Below are positions 51,707 through 60,420 of a stretch of DNA of 64,000 nucleotides, one piece after another. This DNA is from Pandoraea terrae. GTDB lineage: Bacteria; Pseudomonadota; Gammaproteobacteria; Burkholderiales; Burkholderiaceae. Position 1 is the first letter of the stretch. Each line of letters opens with the position of its first letter. Under the pieces are notes generated by a model that was not told the origin of the DNA, made no database searches, and saw nothing but the letters and a program-made list of their open reading frames with translations. Position numbers and translations under genes: made by a program. Where the stretch lies: NCBI RefSeq assembly GCF_902459695.1, contig NZ_CABPRZ010000002.1:248001-312000 (forward strand), given 5' to 3'.

Positions 51707-52365
51707 TTCGCGCCCGCCTGCATCTTCTCCAGTCGCGACCGGAGGCCATCGGCGATTTCCTTCTGATTGGCCCGCGCGGCGAAGTCGATGGCTGTCATGC
51801 CCAATTGATTCTTGAGCCGCACATCCGCACCGCCGTCGAGCAGCACCTTGCACGTCGTGATGTGCCCGCCGCGCGCGGCCATCATCAGCGGCGTCGTGCC
51901 ATTCGGCGATTCGGCATCGATATATGCGGAATGATCGACGAGCAACTGCACCACGTCGTCGTGCCCGTTGGTCGCGGCGTAATGCAGCGGCGCCCAGCCG
52001 TGTTTGTTGACTTCGGCGTCGTGGTCGATGAGCAAGCGCACCATCGGCGTGAGCCCTTGCAGCGCCGCGAGCATCATTGCGTTCTCGCCGGACTTGTTGG
52101 TCGCTTCCAGATCCGTCCTCGGGTCGTTGATCAGCAGCCTGGCTACGTCGACGGCCTTCTCGCGCATCGCGATCACCAGCAGCGGATCGCCCTTCGCATC
52201 GAGCGTATTGGGGTCACGCCCCGCCGTCAGCGCAGACTGCACCGCCTTGACGTCGTTGAATATGACCGCCTTGACCAGCGCATCGCGCGAGGTGGCCGCA
52301 GACGCGCATGCGGTCAGAAACAGCACACTCGCCATCAACCACGCGCGGATCGGAAGGTTTCGCAT
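51703..52365 (-). CDS. Ankyrin-repeat lipoprotein
   Basis: A 220-residue exported protein. The signal peptide ends in a lipobox LTAC (about residues 17-20), so it is probably anchored to a membrane facing the periplasm. About five ankyrin repeats follow, for example NKSGENAMMLAALQGLTPMV, HGWAPLHYAATNGHDDVVQL and NGTTPLMMAARGGHITTCKV. Ankyrin repeats mediate protein binding; no enzyme motif is present. ATG 52365 has AGGAG six bases upstream; the upstream frame lacks homology. It lies 76 bp after tatD and overlaps the CDF exporter gene by four bases. The partner is unknown. Confidence 0.9.
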   Translation of the reverse strand: MRNLPIRAWLMASVLFLTACASAATSRDALVKAVIFNDVKAVQSALTAGRDPNTLDAKGDPLLVIAMREKAVDVARLLINDPRTDLEATNKSGENAMMLAALQGLTPMVRLLIDHDAEVNKHGWAPLHYAATNGHDDVVQLLVDHSAYIDAESPNGTTPLMMAARGGHITTCKVLLDGGADVRLKNQLGMTAIDFAARANQKEIADGLRSRLEKMQAGAK

Positions 52366-52441
52366 TGAAGACTCCTGTTCATCGTCCAAGCAAATCGGAA
52401 AATCGGATGCGGCGGCAACCGCACGGCAACTCAGCGCATGT

Positions 52442-53221
52442 TCACGCGATGCCGGGAAAAAGCCGGAAGAAGTTCTCGGTCGTGGCCTGCGCGATCGTCT
52501 CGACCGATTCGCCGCGCAGTTGCGCAATGAACTCGCCCACGTGGCGCACATAACCGGGCTGGTTCATCTTGCCGCGATACGGCACCGGCGCCAGATACGG
52601 GGAATCGGTTTCGATCAGCATGCGCTCGAGCGGCACGCGACGGGCGACGTCCTGCAGTTCGCGTGCACTCTTGAAGGTGACGATCCCCGAGAACGAGATA
52701 TAGAAGTTCTCGGCCAGCGCAGCCTGCGCTACCGCCCAGCTTTCCGTGAAGCAGTGCATGACACCGCCCACGTCCGCCGCGTTTTCCTCACGCATGAGGC
52801 GCAGGGTATCGTCGGCGGAAGCGCGCGTATGGACGATCAACGGCTTGCGCGTCACGCGCGAGGCCTGGATGTGGCGTCGAAAACGTTCGCGTTGCCATTC
52901 CATGTCCTCGATCGACCGGCCTTCGAGCCGGTAATAGTCGAGGCCGGTTTCGCCGATGGCCACGACTTTCGGGGCGGCGGCGAGGCGCACGAGATCGTCG
53001 ACGGACGGTTCCGGCGTGTCTTCGTAGTCGGGATGCACCCCGACGGAGGCGTAGATATTGTCGTGCGCCGCGGCAATCGCGAGCACGTCGGGCAGCGTCG
53101 GCAGGTCGACGGACACGCACAGGGCGTGGCTGACCTGGTTGTCGCGCATTTTCGCGAGCAGATCGGGCATCTGCCCGGCCAGCTCCGGAAAATTGATATG
53201 GCAGTGAGAATCGATGAACAT
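52442..53221 (-). CDS. tatD: TatD-family metal-dependent hydrolase / DNase
   Basis: A 259-residue TIM-barrel hydrolase. Metal ligands are readable: HCH in DSHCHINFPEL, the Glu of AIGETGLDYYR, His in LIVHTRASADDT, His in GGVMHCFTES and the Asp of LIETDSPYLAP. TatD/YcfH proteins act as 3'-5' DNases or D-aminoacyl-tRNA deacylases. The gene follows holB and a GNAT gene, within the mltG-tmk-holB-tatD order common in proteobacteria. Confidence 0.95.
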   Translation of the reverse strand: MFIDSHCHINFPELAGQMPDLLAKMRDNQVSHALCVSVDLPTLPDVLAIAAAHDNIYASVGVHPDYEDTPEPSVDDLVRLAAAPKVVAIGETGLDYYRLEGRSIEDMEWQRERFRRHIQASRVTRKPLIVHTRASADDTLRLMREENAADVGGVMHCFTESWAVAQAALAENFYISFSGIVTFKSARELQDVARRVPLERMLIETDSPYLAPVPYRGKMNQPGYVRHVGEFIAQLRGESVETIAQATTENFFRLFPGIA

Positions 53222-53268
53222 GGCGCGATGACGGTCGGGAAAGCGCGTGCGGTTACGTACGCGGACGC

Positions 53269-53796
53269 TCAGGCGGGAACCCCGTCGGGCAGGCGCAGCC
53301 CGACGATGATGAGGTCACGCTCGACGCCGTCGAGTTCCGCGACGCCCGGCAGATCGCCCCAGCGCGCGAACCCGAACGCGCTGAACAGCCGCAGGCTGGC
53401 TTCATTGTGACCGAAAATGAATCCGAGCAGCGTGCGCACGCCGAACCCCGGCGCGCGCGCGATCAACTGCTGTAGCAGATAGCGCCCCAGGCCCTTGCCG
53501 CGCGCGGCTTCGCTGAGATAGATACTGACCTCGGCCGTACGATGATACGCCGGGCGTCCATAGAAATCCGACAGGCTCAACCAACCGAGCATCACGCCAT
53601 TGTGCTCGACGACCCACAGCGGACGGGTCTTGGGCTGATGCGCATGGAACCATGCGACGCGGCTGTCGACCGGAATCGGGTCGAGATCAGCCGTCACCTG
53701 GCGCGAGGCCACGGTGCTGTTGTAGATGGCGACGATGCCGGGCAAATCGTCGAGGGTGGCGTCGCGCAGCGACAGCAAGGCAGGATCGAAAGTCAT
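53269..53796 (-). CDS. GNAT-family N-acetyltransferase (Pat/YncA-like)
   Basis: A 175-residue acetyltransferase of the phosphinothricin acetyltransferase-like group. LRDATLDDLPGIVAIYNSTV at the N-terminus is characteristic. The acetyl-CoA-binding motif A reads VSIYLSEAARGKGLGRYLLQ (R/Q-x-x-G-x-G/A form), followed by TLLGFIFGHNEASLRLFSAF and GFARWGDLPGVAELDG. Substrates of such enzymes include phosphinothricin-like glutamate analogs, methionine sulfoximine and amino acids. It lies 7 bp after holB without its own ribosome site, so coupling is likely. In many relatives a pilZ gene occupies this slot. Confidence 0.92.
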   Translation of the reverse strand: MTFDPALLSLRDATLDDLPGIVAIYNSTVASRQVTADLDPIPVDSRVAWFHAHQPKTRPLWVVEHNGVMLGWLSLSDFYGRPAYHRTAEVSIYLSEAARGKGLGRYLLQQLIARAPGFGVRTLLGFIFGHNEASLRLFSAFGFARWGDLPGVAELDGVERDLIIVGLRLPDGVPA

Positions 53797-53803
53797 GGAA
53801 CGG

Positions 53804-54841
53804 TCAAGCCGCGGGGGCGGCGGTAAAGAGTTGCTTGTATTGCAGGAACAGCGCTTCGAGCAGCACACGCGTATTGAGCGGATGATTCTGCACCTGGCGC
53901 TGCTGCGCGAGTTCGCGCAGGAACCCGAGCAGGCGGACGTCATCCGTGGCGTTGCCGCAGCGGCGCAGGGCGTCCGCGTAGCCGGGATAGAAGCGCACTG
54001 CGCCGGTCATGCGATCGGCCAGAACGTCGAAACACCAGCGCTGCAACGTGTCGAGTATGCCGGGCAAGCTGCCCTTGTGCAGTTGCTCGGCGCAGACGAA
54101 CGCATCCAGCGTCCCGCCGCCGGCCAACTGGCCGATCAGCCAGTCGCGCCAGCCGCGCTCCTCGGGTTCGGCCAGCGCTCGCGCAGCAAGCGGCGCGCCC
54201 CCGGCTTCCGCGAGCGAGGCCATTGCCGTGGCCTTGTCGAGTCCGCCATCGGCCATCAACCATTTCGCCGCGGCCCCCGCGTCGGGGCGCGTGAGCACGA
54301 GGCGGCGGCATCGGCTCAGAATCGTCGGCAGAAGCCGGTCCGGCTGTGTCGTCACGAGAATGAAGACGACCCCCTCCGGCGGCTCTTCCAGCGTCTTGAG
54401 CAGCGCGTTGGCGGCGTGGATGTTGAGCGATTCGGCGGGATACAGCAACACGACGCGCCGGCCCTGCCGATGACTGCCCAGGCTTGCGAAGTCGATCAAT
54501 TCGCGCACCTGCTCGATCTTGATTTCCTTGCTCGGCGTCTTGCTTTTCTTCTCGCTCTCGCTCTCCGCCTTCGCGTCGCCGGGGACGGGCTCGGCCAGGG
54601 CTTCCGGACACACCAGCCGAAAATCGGGGTGATTGCCGCTCTCGAACCATTGGCAAGCGCTGCAGCCGCCACACGGTTGGAGGTCGTCACGGGCGGTCTC
54701 GCACAGCAGGCCCTGCGCGAAACGGCGGGCAAGCGCGATCTCGCCGATGCCCGGCACCGCCTGGAGCAACAGCGCGTGCGGCATCTGCGCACGCAAATCG
54801 GTCAATTGCGACCAGTCGCGGGATTGCCACGGATACAGCAT
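53804..54841 (-). CDS. holB: DNA polymerase III subunit delta prime
   Basis: A 345-residue clamp-loader subunit. It has the N-terminal AAA+ core with a degenerate P-loop (LLQAVPGIGEIALARRFAQG), the zinc module CGGCSAC, LLYPAESLNIHAANALLKTL followed by EEPPEGVVFILVT, and the sensor 1/SRC-like Arg segment TILSRCRRLVL. An acidic-basic Lys/Glu/Ser insert (AESESEKKSKTPSKE) precedes the VRELIDF helix. I chose ATG 54841 for its AGGAG six bases upstream; ATG 54865, overlapping the tmk stop, is an alternative. It acts with gamma/tau and delta to load the beta clamp. Confidence 0.94.
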   Translation of the reverse strand: MLYPWQSRDWSQLTDLRAQMPHALLLQAVPGIGEIALARRFAQGLLCETARDDLQPCGGCSACQWFESGNHPDFRLVCPEALAEPVPGDAKAESESEKKSKTPSKEIKIEQVRELIDFASLGSHRQGRRVVLLYPAESLNIHAANALLKTLEEPPEGVVFILVTTQPDRLLPTILSRCRRLVLTRPDAGAAAKWLMADGGLDKATAMASLAEAGGAPLAARALAEPEERGWRDWLIGQLAGGGTLDAFVCAEQLHKGSLPGILDTLQRWCFDVLADRMTGAVRFYPGYADALRRCGNATDDVRLLGFLRELAQQRQVQNHPLNTRVLLEALFLQYKQLFTAAPAA

Positions 54842-54861
54842 GCAGAGCTCCTGGTCCAGTG

Positions 54862-55524
54862 TCATGCGCGCGGGAGTTCGAGCGCGGCCAGCACGCCGGC
54901 GAGTTGCGCGGCAATCGCCTCGACAGTCTGCTCGGCGTCGATCACCACGAAACGGCCCGGCATCTCGGCGGCGCGGCGCAGGTACTCGTTGCGCACACGC
55001 GTGAAGAAATCAATCGATTCGCGCTCGAACTTGTCCGGCGCGCGCGCCCCGGCCAGTCGCCGCGCGGCGACTTCGGGGGCCAGATCGAACAGCACCGTCA
55101 GATCGGGTTGGCGCGTGCCCTGCACCCAGCGTTCGAGCGTCGTCAGCTTGTCGAGCGACAGACCGCGACCGCCGCCCTGATACGCAAACGTCGCGTCCGT
55201 AAACCGGTCAGAGACGACCCAATCGCCGCGCTGCAGGGCCGGCTCGATCACGCGCGCCAAATGCTCGCGGCGGCCGGCGAACATCAGCAGCGCTTCCGTC
55301 TCGAGGTCCATCGGCGCCTCGAGCACGAGCGCGCGAAGTTTCTCGCCGAGCGGCGTGCCGCCCGGTTCGCGCGTGCCGACAACCTGCCGGCCAAGGGGTG
55401 CGAGACGGTCGCGCAATGCCTCGACGAAAGCGTTGACGTGCGTGCTCTTGCCCGCGCCGTCAATGCCCTCGAACGTCACGAATTTGCCCGGCACGACCGC
55501 ATGCGTGCTCGTGTCATGCGTCAT
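54862..55524 (-). CDS. tmk: Thymidylate kinase
   Basis: A 220-residue dTMP kinase that makes dTDP. The P-loop is [24 protein letters not shown] and the DR(Y/F) motif [17 protein letters not shown] follow, and [16 protein letters not shown] forms the helix near the C-terminus. A ten-residue N-terminal extension ([10 protein letters not shown]) is slightly longer than usual. The start overlaps the mltG stop by four bases and the stop lies next to the holB start, so mltG-tmk-holB is one coupled unit. Confidence 0.97.
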   Translation of the reverse strand: MTHDTSTHAVVPGKFVTFEGIDGAGKSTHVNAFVEALRDRLAPLGRQVVGTREPGGTPLGEKLRALVLEAPMDLETEALLMFAGRREHLARVIEPALQRGDWVVSDRFTDATFAYQGGGRGLSLDKLTTLERWVQGTRQPDLTVLFDLAPEVAARRLAGARAPDKFERESIDFFTRVRNEYLRRAAEMPGRFVVIDAEQTVEAIAAQLAGVLAALELPRA

Positions 55525-56516
55525 TGCTCACCTCGCTGGTATTTGTCCACGGCGCGATTATGCTCCTGCAGATTGGCCGAAAAATGGCTGGTCCCGTCGC
55601 CGCGCGCCACGAAATACAGCGCATCGGACTGCGCCGGATTGAGCGAAGCCGCAAGCGATGCCGCACCCGGCAGCGCGATCGGCGTGGGCGGCAATCCCGG
55701 CCGGGTATAAGTGTTGTACGGCGTGTCCGTGGTGAGATCGCGGCGTCGGATGCGGCCGGTATAGAGATCGCCCATGCCGTAAATGACGGTCGGGTCCGTC
55801 TGCAGCAACATGCGCTTGCGCAGGCGGTTGACGAACACCGCCGCGACTTGCGAACGTTCATCCGCCTGGCCCGTCTCCTTTTCGACGAGCGATGCCATGA
55901 TCAGCGCCTCGTACGGCGAATTGTACGGCAGCCCGGCCGCGCGCGACGCCCAGGCTTCGTTGAGCCGGCGCTGCATCAGGCGATAAGCGCGTTTGTACAC
56001 CTCGACGTCGCTCGATCCCTTGGGAAACAGGTACGTATCCGGGAAAAACATGCCCTCGGCTTCGGCCCGGTCGGCGCCGATCAACTGCATCAGGTCGGCA
56101 TCGGGCAATCCGGAGGTGTCATGCTTGAGCGCCGGATTGGCGTCGATTTCCGCGCGCATCTTCTTGAAGGTCCAGCCCTCGATCACGCTGACGACATACT
56201 GGTTGACGTCGCCGCGCGCGAGCTTTTGCATGAGTTCATAGGGCGAAATGCCCGTGGCGAATTCATAGTTGCCCGACTTGAGCTTGGTGCCGACGTCCAT
56301 CACGCGCGCCAGCAGATTGAACAAGAGCGGGTGCACGGGCACGCCGCCGGCGCGCAACTGCACCGCCACGCTGCGCACCGAGCTGTACGGCTTGATCGTG
56401 ACGTCGAGCGCGGGCTGGGCCAGCGTCATCGGGGCATTCGCCCAATGGTACATGGCGCCGCCGGCCGCAAGCGCGACGACGACGAGGAGCAGAATCAGAC
56501 GTTTGATAACAGACAT
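55521..56516 (-). CDS. mltG: Endolytic murein transglycosylase MltG
   Basis: A 331-residue membrane-anchored lytic transglycosylase that trims nascent glycan strands. One N-terminal helix (about 5-25, [17 protein letters not shown]) is followed by a LysM-like segment. The YceG domain has the catalytic Glu at E212 in [10 protein letters not shown], and [18 protein letters not shown] near the C-terminus. The start at 56516 gives the expected anchor; no strong ribosome site is visible. It leads the mltG-tmk-holB run and is divergent from ygfZ. Confidence 0.95.
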   Translation of the reverse strand: MSVIKRLILLLVVVALAAGGAMYHWANAPMTLAQPALDVTIKPYSSVRSVAVQLRAGGVPVHPLLFNLLARVMDVGTKLKSGNYEFATGISPYELMQKLARGDVNQYVVSVIEGWTFKKMRAEIDANPALKHDTSGLPDADLMQLIGADRAEAEGMFFPDTYLFPKGSSDVEVYKRAYRLMQRRLNEAWASRAAGLPYNSPYEALIMASLVEKETGQADERSQVAAVFVNRLRKRMLLQTDPTVIYGMGDLYTGRIRRRDLTTDTPYNTYTRPGLPPTPIALPGAASLAASLNPAQSDALYFVARGDGTSHFSANLQEHNRAVDKYQRGEQ

Positions 56517-56628
56517 GCAAGAGATAAGTAGACGAGACGGCGCCTGCACGCCCGGGCCGTCCAACGGCATGCGGCAGGCAAGCGCGCTACCGGGTGGGGT
56601 GATCCGCACGTCCGTGCGCCAGAGCCCA

Positions 56629-56634
56629 TATAAT
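56629..56634 (+). promoter_or_regulatory. -10 element TATAAT before ygfZ
   Basis: A perfect TATAAT lies 46 bp before the ygfZ ATG in an otherwise GC-rich divergent gap of 163 bp. No good -35 hexamer is visible at 16-18 bp, so strength is uncertain. Confidence 0.4.
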
Positions 56635-56679
56635 ACTTGGACTCGCAGAACCCTCACAGATTGACAGGCGCATTCCTTT

Positions 56680-57747
56680 ATGAATTCCCATTGGCGCGAA
56701 CTTTTGTCTTCCCTGCCCGCCGCGACCCCTGCCACGCCCGCCGAGCAATTTGCCGCGCTGCAGACAGGCAGCTTCGCCTCGGTCCTGGCCGACGCGGGCC
56801 TGATCACGGTCAGCGGCGCCGACGCCGCGGATTTCCTGCACAACCAACTGACCAGCGACATCGAGCGCCTGCCGGCCGACATGGCGCGGCTCGCGGGCTA
56901 CTGCTCCGCGAAGGGCCGCCTGCTGGCCACGTTTCTTGCATGGCGCAACCCCGTGCAGGACGACACGCAAATCTCGCTCGTGTGCGCGGCCGACGTACAG
57001 TCAGCCGTCCAGAAGCGGTTGTCCATGTTCGTATTGCGCGCCAGGGCGAAACTGACCGACGGCACGGCCGAGCGTATGCTGATCGCCGTCGGCGGACCGG
57101 CAGCCACCCACGTCCTGGCGCAGCATTTCGCGGCATTGCCCACGGTTCCGCTGGCCGTCGTGCACGATGCCGGCGGCAGCCTGGTACGTTTGCCCGATGC
57201 GGGCGACGCGCGTACCCTGCCGCGCTATCTCTGGAGCGTGCCGGCAGATGCCGCGGCGGCCGCGTGGCAAGCGCTGCTGGCCGCCCCCGGCCTGGTCGCG
57301 GTCCAACCGGAATTGGCTCACTGGCTCGACGTGCGTAGCGGCGTACCGTCGATCGTGGCGGCGACGCAAGAGCAGTTCGTGCCGCAGATGATCAACTGGG
57401 AAGTCCTTGGCGGCGTGAACTTCCGCAAGGGCTGCTATCCGGGACAGGAAGTCGTGGCGCGCAGCCAGTATCGGGGCGTCATCAAGCGCCGCCTGTTCCT
57501 CGCACATCTCGACGGCGGACAACCGGCACCCGGGCGGGAACTCTTCGAAGCGGCCGATCCCGGTCAGCCCTGCGGCCTGATCGTGAACACCGCGCCGGCG
57601 CCGCAAGGCGGCTGGGACTGCCTTGTCGAGCTCAAACTCACGGCCCACGAGGCGGATGCCGTCCATCTCGGCACCGCCGAAGGGCCCCGCCTGCAGTTTG
57701 CCGAGCTGCCCTACGTGCTGTTCGATCCGACCGAAACCACGTCCTGA
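56680..57747 (+). CDS. ygfZ: YgfZ/CAF17-type folate-binding Fe-S protein maturation factor
   Basis: A 355-residue tetrahydrofolate-binding protein related to the glycine cleavage T-protein. It helps repair or assemble certain [4Fe-4S] enzymes such as MiaB. The invariant motif KGCYPGQE is at about residue 247, in NFRKGCYPGQEVVARSQYRG. N-terminal DFLHNQLTSDIERL and GRLLATFL are also typical. It leads a co-directional group with DUF4936 and NRDE genes and diverges from mltG. Confidence 0.94.
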   Translation: MNSHWRELLSSLPAATPATPAEQFAALQTGSFASVLADAGLITVSGADAADFLHNQLTSDIERLPADMARLAGYCSAKGRLLATFLAWRNPVQDDTQISLVCAADVQSAVQKRLSMFVLRARAKLTDGTAERMLIAVGGPAATHVLAQHFAALPTVPLAVVHDAGGSLVRLPDAGDARTLPRYLWSVPADAAAAAWQALLAAPGLVAVQPELAHWLDVRSGVPSIVAATQEQFVPQMINWEVLGGVNFRKGCYPGQEVVARSQYRGVIKRRLFLAHLDGGQPAPGRELFEAADPGQPCGLIVNTAPAPQGGWDCLVELKLTAHEADAVHLGTAEGPRLQFAELPYVLFDPTETTS

Positions 57748-58077
57748 GTGCCGCCGCGCATGGATTGTTACGTCTACTACCGCGTTGCGCCTGAACACAC
57801 TCCCAACGCGCGCGCAGCGGTGACGCGCCTGTTTGCGGCCGTCGTGCTGGAGACGGGCGTGCGCGGCGAATTGCAGTGGCGCTGCGGCGCCGCCGACGGC
57901 GTGCCCGAACAGGCGCCGGCCACCTGGATGGAGCGATACGACGACGTACCGCCCGGCTTCGCGGCGCGTCTGGACGCCTGGGTCGCAGCCGCCGGATTCG
58001 ACGGTTTGACGGCCGGCCCGCGCCATCTCGAATGTTTCGCCGCCGCACCGGCGGCCACGGATAGCCCATGTGCCTGA
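57748..58077 (+). CDS. DUF4936-type protein
   Basis: A protein of 105-109 residues: GTG 57748 directly follows the ygfZ stop (TGA-GTG), and ATG 57760 is the alternative. It reads MDCYVYYRVAPEHTPNARAA and later WMERYDDVPPGF and RHLECF. This matches the short betaproteobacterial DUF4936 family, a ferredoxin-like fold of unknown role usually next to ygfZ and NRDE genes. It overlaps the next gene by ten bases, suggesting coupling. Function is unknown. Confidence 0.8.
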   Translation: MPPRMDCYVYYRVAPEHTPNARAAVTRLFAAVVLETGVRGELQWRCGAADGVPEQAPATWMERYDDVPPGFAARLDAWVAAAGFDGLTAGPRHLECFAAAPAATDSPCA

Positions 58078-58886
58078 TCGTATTTGCGTGGCGGCCGGAA
58101 CACGACACGCCGCTGGTGCTGCTTGCCAATCGCGACGAATTCTTCGAGCGACCCGCGGAGCCGATGCAGTGGTGGGCCGATCGGCCGGATGTCCTCGCCG
58201 GACGCGATCTGCGCGGCGGTGGAACCTGGATGGGCATCACGCGCGCAGGACGCTTCGCAGCCCTGACGAACTTTCGCGACGGCCGTGCACCGATGGCGCC
58301 GAAGGACACCCCGTCGCGCGGCCTGCTCGTCTCCGCCATGCTCGACGCGACACCGTTCGATGCAGACCTTCGGCGTGTGGAAAACCATGCGCACGAATAC
58401 GCCGGATTCAACCTGGTGGCCGGGGACTTGCCCGCCGGCGACTTGTTCTGGCTGGGCAATCGGGAAAACGGCGCGCAAGCGGTGCATCGCTTTCATCGCG
58501 TGACGCCGGGCGTGCATGGCCTGTCGAATGCGCTGCTCGATACGCCTTGGCCGAAGCTCGTGAGCCGCCGCGACGCACTGGCCGCCGCCCTGCATGACAA
58601 TGCCGGCGACGACACGCTGCTCGATCTGATGCGGGACGCGACGCCGGCGGCCGACGACCGTTTGCCGGACACCGGCGTGCCGCATGCCTGGGAGCGCACG
58701 TTGTCGTCGGCGTTCATCGCTTCGCCCGCGTACGGCACGCGCTGCACGACGTTGTTGCGATTTTCGCGCGACGGTTCGGTCACGGCGATCGAAGCCACTG
58801 TCAGCCCCGGCCAGAATCCGCACACGCCAGGCATTCGTCGGCGTTATTCGTTTGCCGTGGAACGCATGGCGTCGCCCGTCAAATAG
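58068..58886 (+). CDS. NRDE (TANGO2-like) family protein
   Basis: A 272-residue protein with the N-terminal signature MCLIVFAWRPEHDTPLVLLA followed by NRDEFFERPAEP, defining the NRDE/TANGO2 family. Further conserved parts are GGGTWMGITRAGRFAALTNF and PSRGLLVS. An N-terminal Cys2 suggests an N-terminal-nucleophile hydrolase fold after Met removal. Eukaryotic TANGO2 is linked to haem and lipid handling; the bacterial role is unclear. It is the third gene of the ygfZ group. Confidence 0.9.
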   Translation: MCLIVFAWRPEHDTPLVLLANRDEFFERPAEPMQWWADRPDVLAGRDLRGGGTWMGITRAGRFAALTNFRDGRAPMAPKDTPSRGLLVSAMLDATPFDADLRRVENHAHEYAGFNLVAGDLPAGDLFWLGNRENGAQAVHRFHRVTPGVHGLSNALLDTPWPKLVSRRDALAAALHDNAGDDTLLDLMRDATPAADDRLPDTGVPHAWERTLSSAFIASPAYGTRCTTLLRFSRDGSVTAIEATVSPGQNPHTPGIRRRYSFAVERMASPVK

Positions 58887-58914
58887 ACGGTCCGGTCATT
58901 CGTGTGAACAGGCC

Positions 58915-59910
58915 CTAGATCAGACGAACCACCTGCTTTCCGAAATTCTCGCCGCGCAGCAGGCCGAGGAATGCCGCCGGCGCACTTTCGATCCCCTGGC
59001 TGATCGTTTCGCGATACCGCAACTCGCCCGACGCCAACGCCTGGGCGAGCGCCCCCAGGGCTTCGGGCCACACTTCGAGATGCTCGGTGACGATGAACCC
59101 CTGCACGAGCAAGCGCTGCGTCAGGAGCAACCCGGGCGCCTGCAACGGCACCGGCGCGCCTTCGTAGCCGGCGATCATGCCGCACAGGGCAATGCGCCCG
59201 TGCGCGTTCATGCGGCGAAGGACCGCGTCCAGGACCGCGCCGCCGACATTCTCGAAGTATCCATCCGCGCCGTTCGGCAGTGCTGCCTTGAGGTCCTCGT
59301 CGAGCCGGCCGGCCTTGTAGTCGACGCAAGCGTCGAAGCCGAGCGTGTCGACGACGTACGCACATTTCTCCGGACCGCCGGCGATGCCGACAACGCGGCA
59401 GCCGGCGCGCTTGGCCAATTGGCCCGCCACGCTCCCGACCGCACCGGAGGCTGCGCTGACGACAACCGTCTCGCCTGCCTTCGGCGCAATGATCTTGTTC
59501 AGGCCATACCAGGCAGTGACGCCCGGCATGCCCGCCGCCCCGAGATACACGGACAGCGGCAGCCGCGCATCGCCAATCCGGCGCAGGTCGGACCCATCGG
59601 AAATGCCGTACTCCTGCCAGCCGAACATGGCGGCGACCTTGGTGCCGACGGGCCAGTCCGGATTCAGCGATTCGACGATTTCCCCGACCGTGGCGCCGAT
59701 CATGACGGTATCGACCGGCTGGGGCGGCGCATACGACTTCGTGTCGTTCATGCGCCCCCGCATATAGGGATCGAGCGACAGATAATGATTGCGCACCAGC
59801 ACCTGGCCGTCGCCGAGGGCCGGCACCTCCGGTGCTGCCAGTTGAAAATTATCGAGTGTGGCGGCGCCTTTCGGGCGCGACACCAGCAGGATCTGACGGT
59901 TTACGGTCAT
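58915..59910 (-). CDS. NADP-dependent oxidoreductase (CurA / leukotriene B4 dehydrogenase-like MDR)
   Basis: A 331-residue zinc-independent medium-chain reductase. N-terminal NRQILLVSRPKGAATLDNFQ and LSLDPYMRGRMND are typical of the CurA/PTGR branch. The nucleotide-binding motif is SAASGAVGSVAGQLAKRAGC, followed by VVGIAGGPEKC. ENVGGAVLDAVL and GMIAGYEG complete the pattern. Members reduce alpha,beta-unsaturated carbonyls with NADPH. ATG 59910 matches family starts; the frame extends 16 codons further. It is the last gene of a leftward set fadJ-pncA-thioesterase-oxidoreductase. Confidence 0.92.
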   Translation of the reverse strand: MTVNRQILLVSRPKGAATLDNFQLAAPEVPALGDGQVLVRNHYLSLDPYMRGRMNDTKSYAPPQPVDTVMIGATVGEIVESLNPDWPVGTKVAAMFGWQEYGISDGSDLRRIGDARLPLSVYLGAAGMPGVTAWYGLNKIIAPKAGETVVVSAASGAVGSVAGQLAKRAGCRVVGIAGGPEKCAYVVDTLGFDACVDYKAGRLDEDLKAALPNGADGYFENVGGAVLDAVLRRMNAHGRIALCGMIAGYEGAPVPLQAPGLLLTQRLLVQGFIVTEHLEVWPEALGALAQALASGELRYRETISQGIESAPAAFLGLLRGENFGKQVVRLI

Positions 59911-59954
59911 GACAGGTTCTCTCCCGGGAAATGATGAGGGTAGGCGATCAAGCA

Positions 59955-60395
59955 TCAATCGCCCGGCGGCGCGACGCGCGGGCGTTGCTGCCGCACTTCA
60001 CGGCCGACGGCGAGCCGGCGCAGATACTTGAACGTGCCCATCGCCTTGGCGACCAGCTTGTCTTGCGCGTCGCGCACCTCGCCCTCGCAGTACACCATCG
60101 TGGTCGTGCGGTGCAGGACGCGACCGAACGCGCGCATTTCGCCCTGCCCCGGCTGCATGAACGTGGTTTTCATCTCCACGGTCACGACACCGCTGCCTTC
60201 CGGCGAGGCAGTGCGGCCCGCGAGGCTCAGCGCCACGTCGAGCAGCGACATTGTGACGCCGCCGTGCATGACCTCCCAGCTGTTCATGTGATGGGCCGCT
60301 AGCGGCAGGCGAAGTTCGGACTCGCCGGCCGCGGCACGAATCAATTCGATGCCGAGATGATCAATGAATCCCGATTGGATCGATGGATGGCTCAT
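59955..60395 (-). CDS. PaaI-like hotdog-fold acyl-CoA thioesterase
   Basis: A 146-residue hotdog thioesterase. HHMNSWEVMHGGVTMSLLDV carries the HGG-x-x-x-x-x-x-D motif of the PaaI/YbgC type, with the catalytic acid after HGG. VTVEMKTTFMQPG and VYCEGEVRDAQDKLVAKAMG follow the fold's central strand and end. ATG 60395 has GAAGGGA upstream. It lies 25 bp after pncA and 44 bp before the MDR oxidoreductase. It probably releases CoA from a short or aromatic acyl-CoA. Confidence 0.9.
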   Translation of the reverse strand: MSHPSIQSGFIDHLGIELIRAAAGESELRLPLAAHHMNSWEVMHGGVTMSLLDVALSLAGRTASPEGSGVVTVEMKTTFMQPGQGEMRAFGRVLHRTTTMVYCEGEVRDAQDKLVAKAMGTFKYLRRLAVGREVRQQRPRVAPPGD

Positions 60396-60420
60396 TCCCT
60401 GATTCCCTTCTTTCGTGCTT

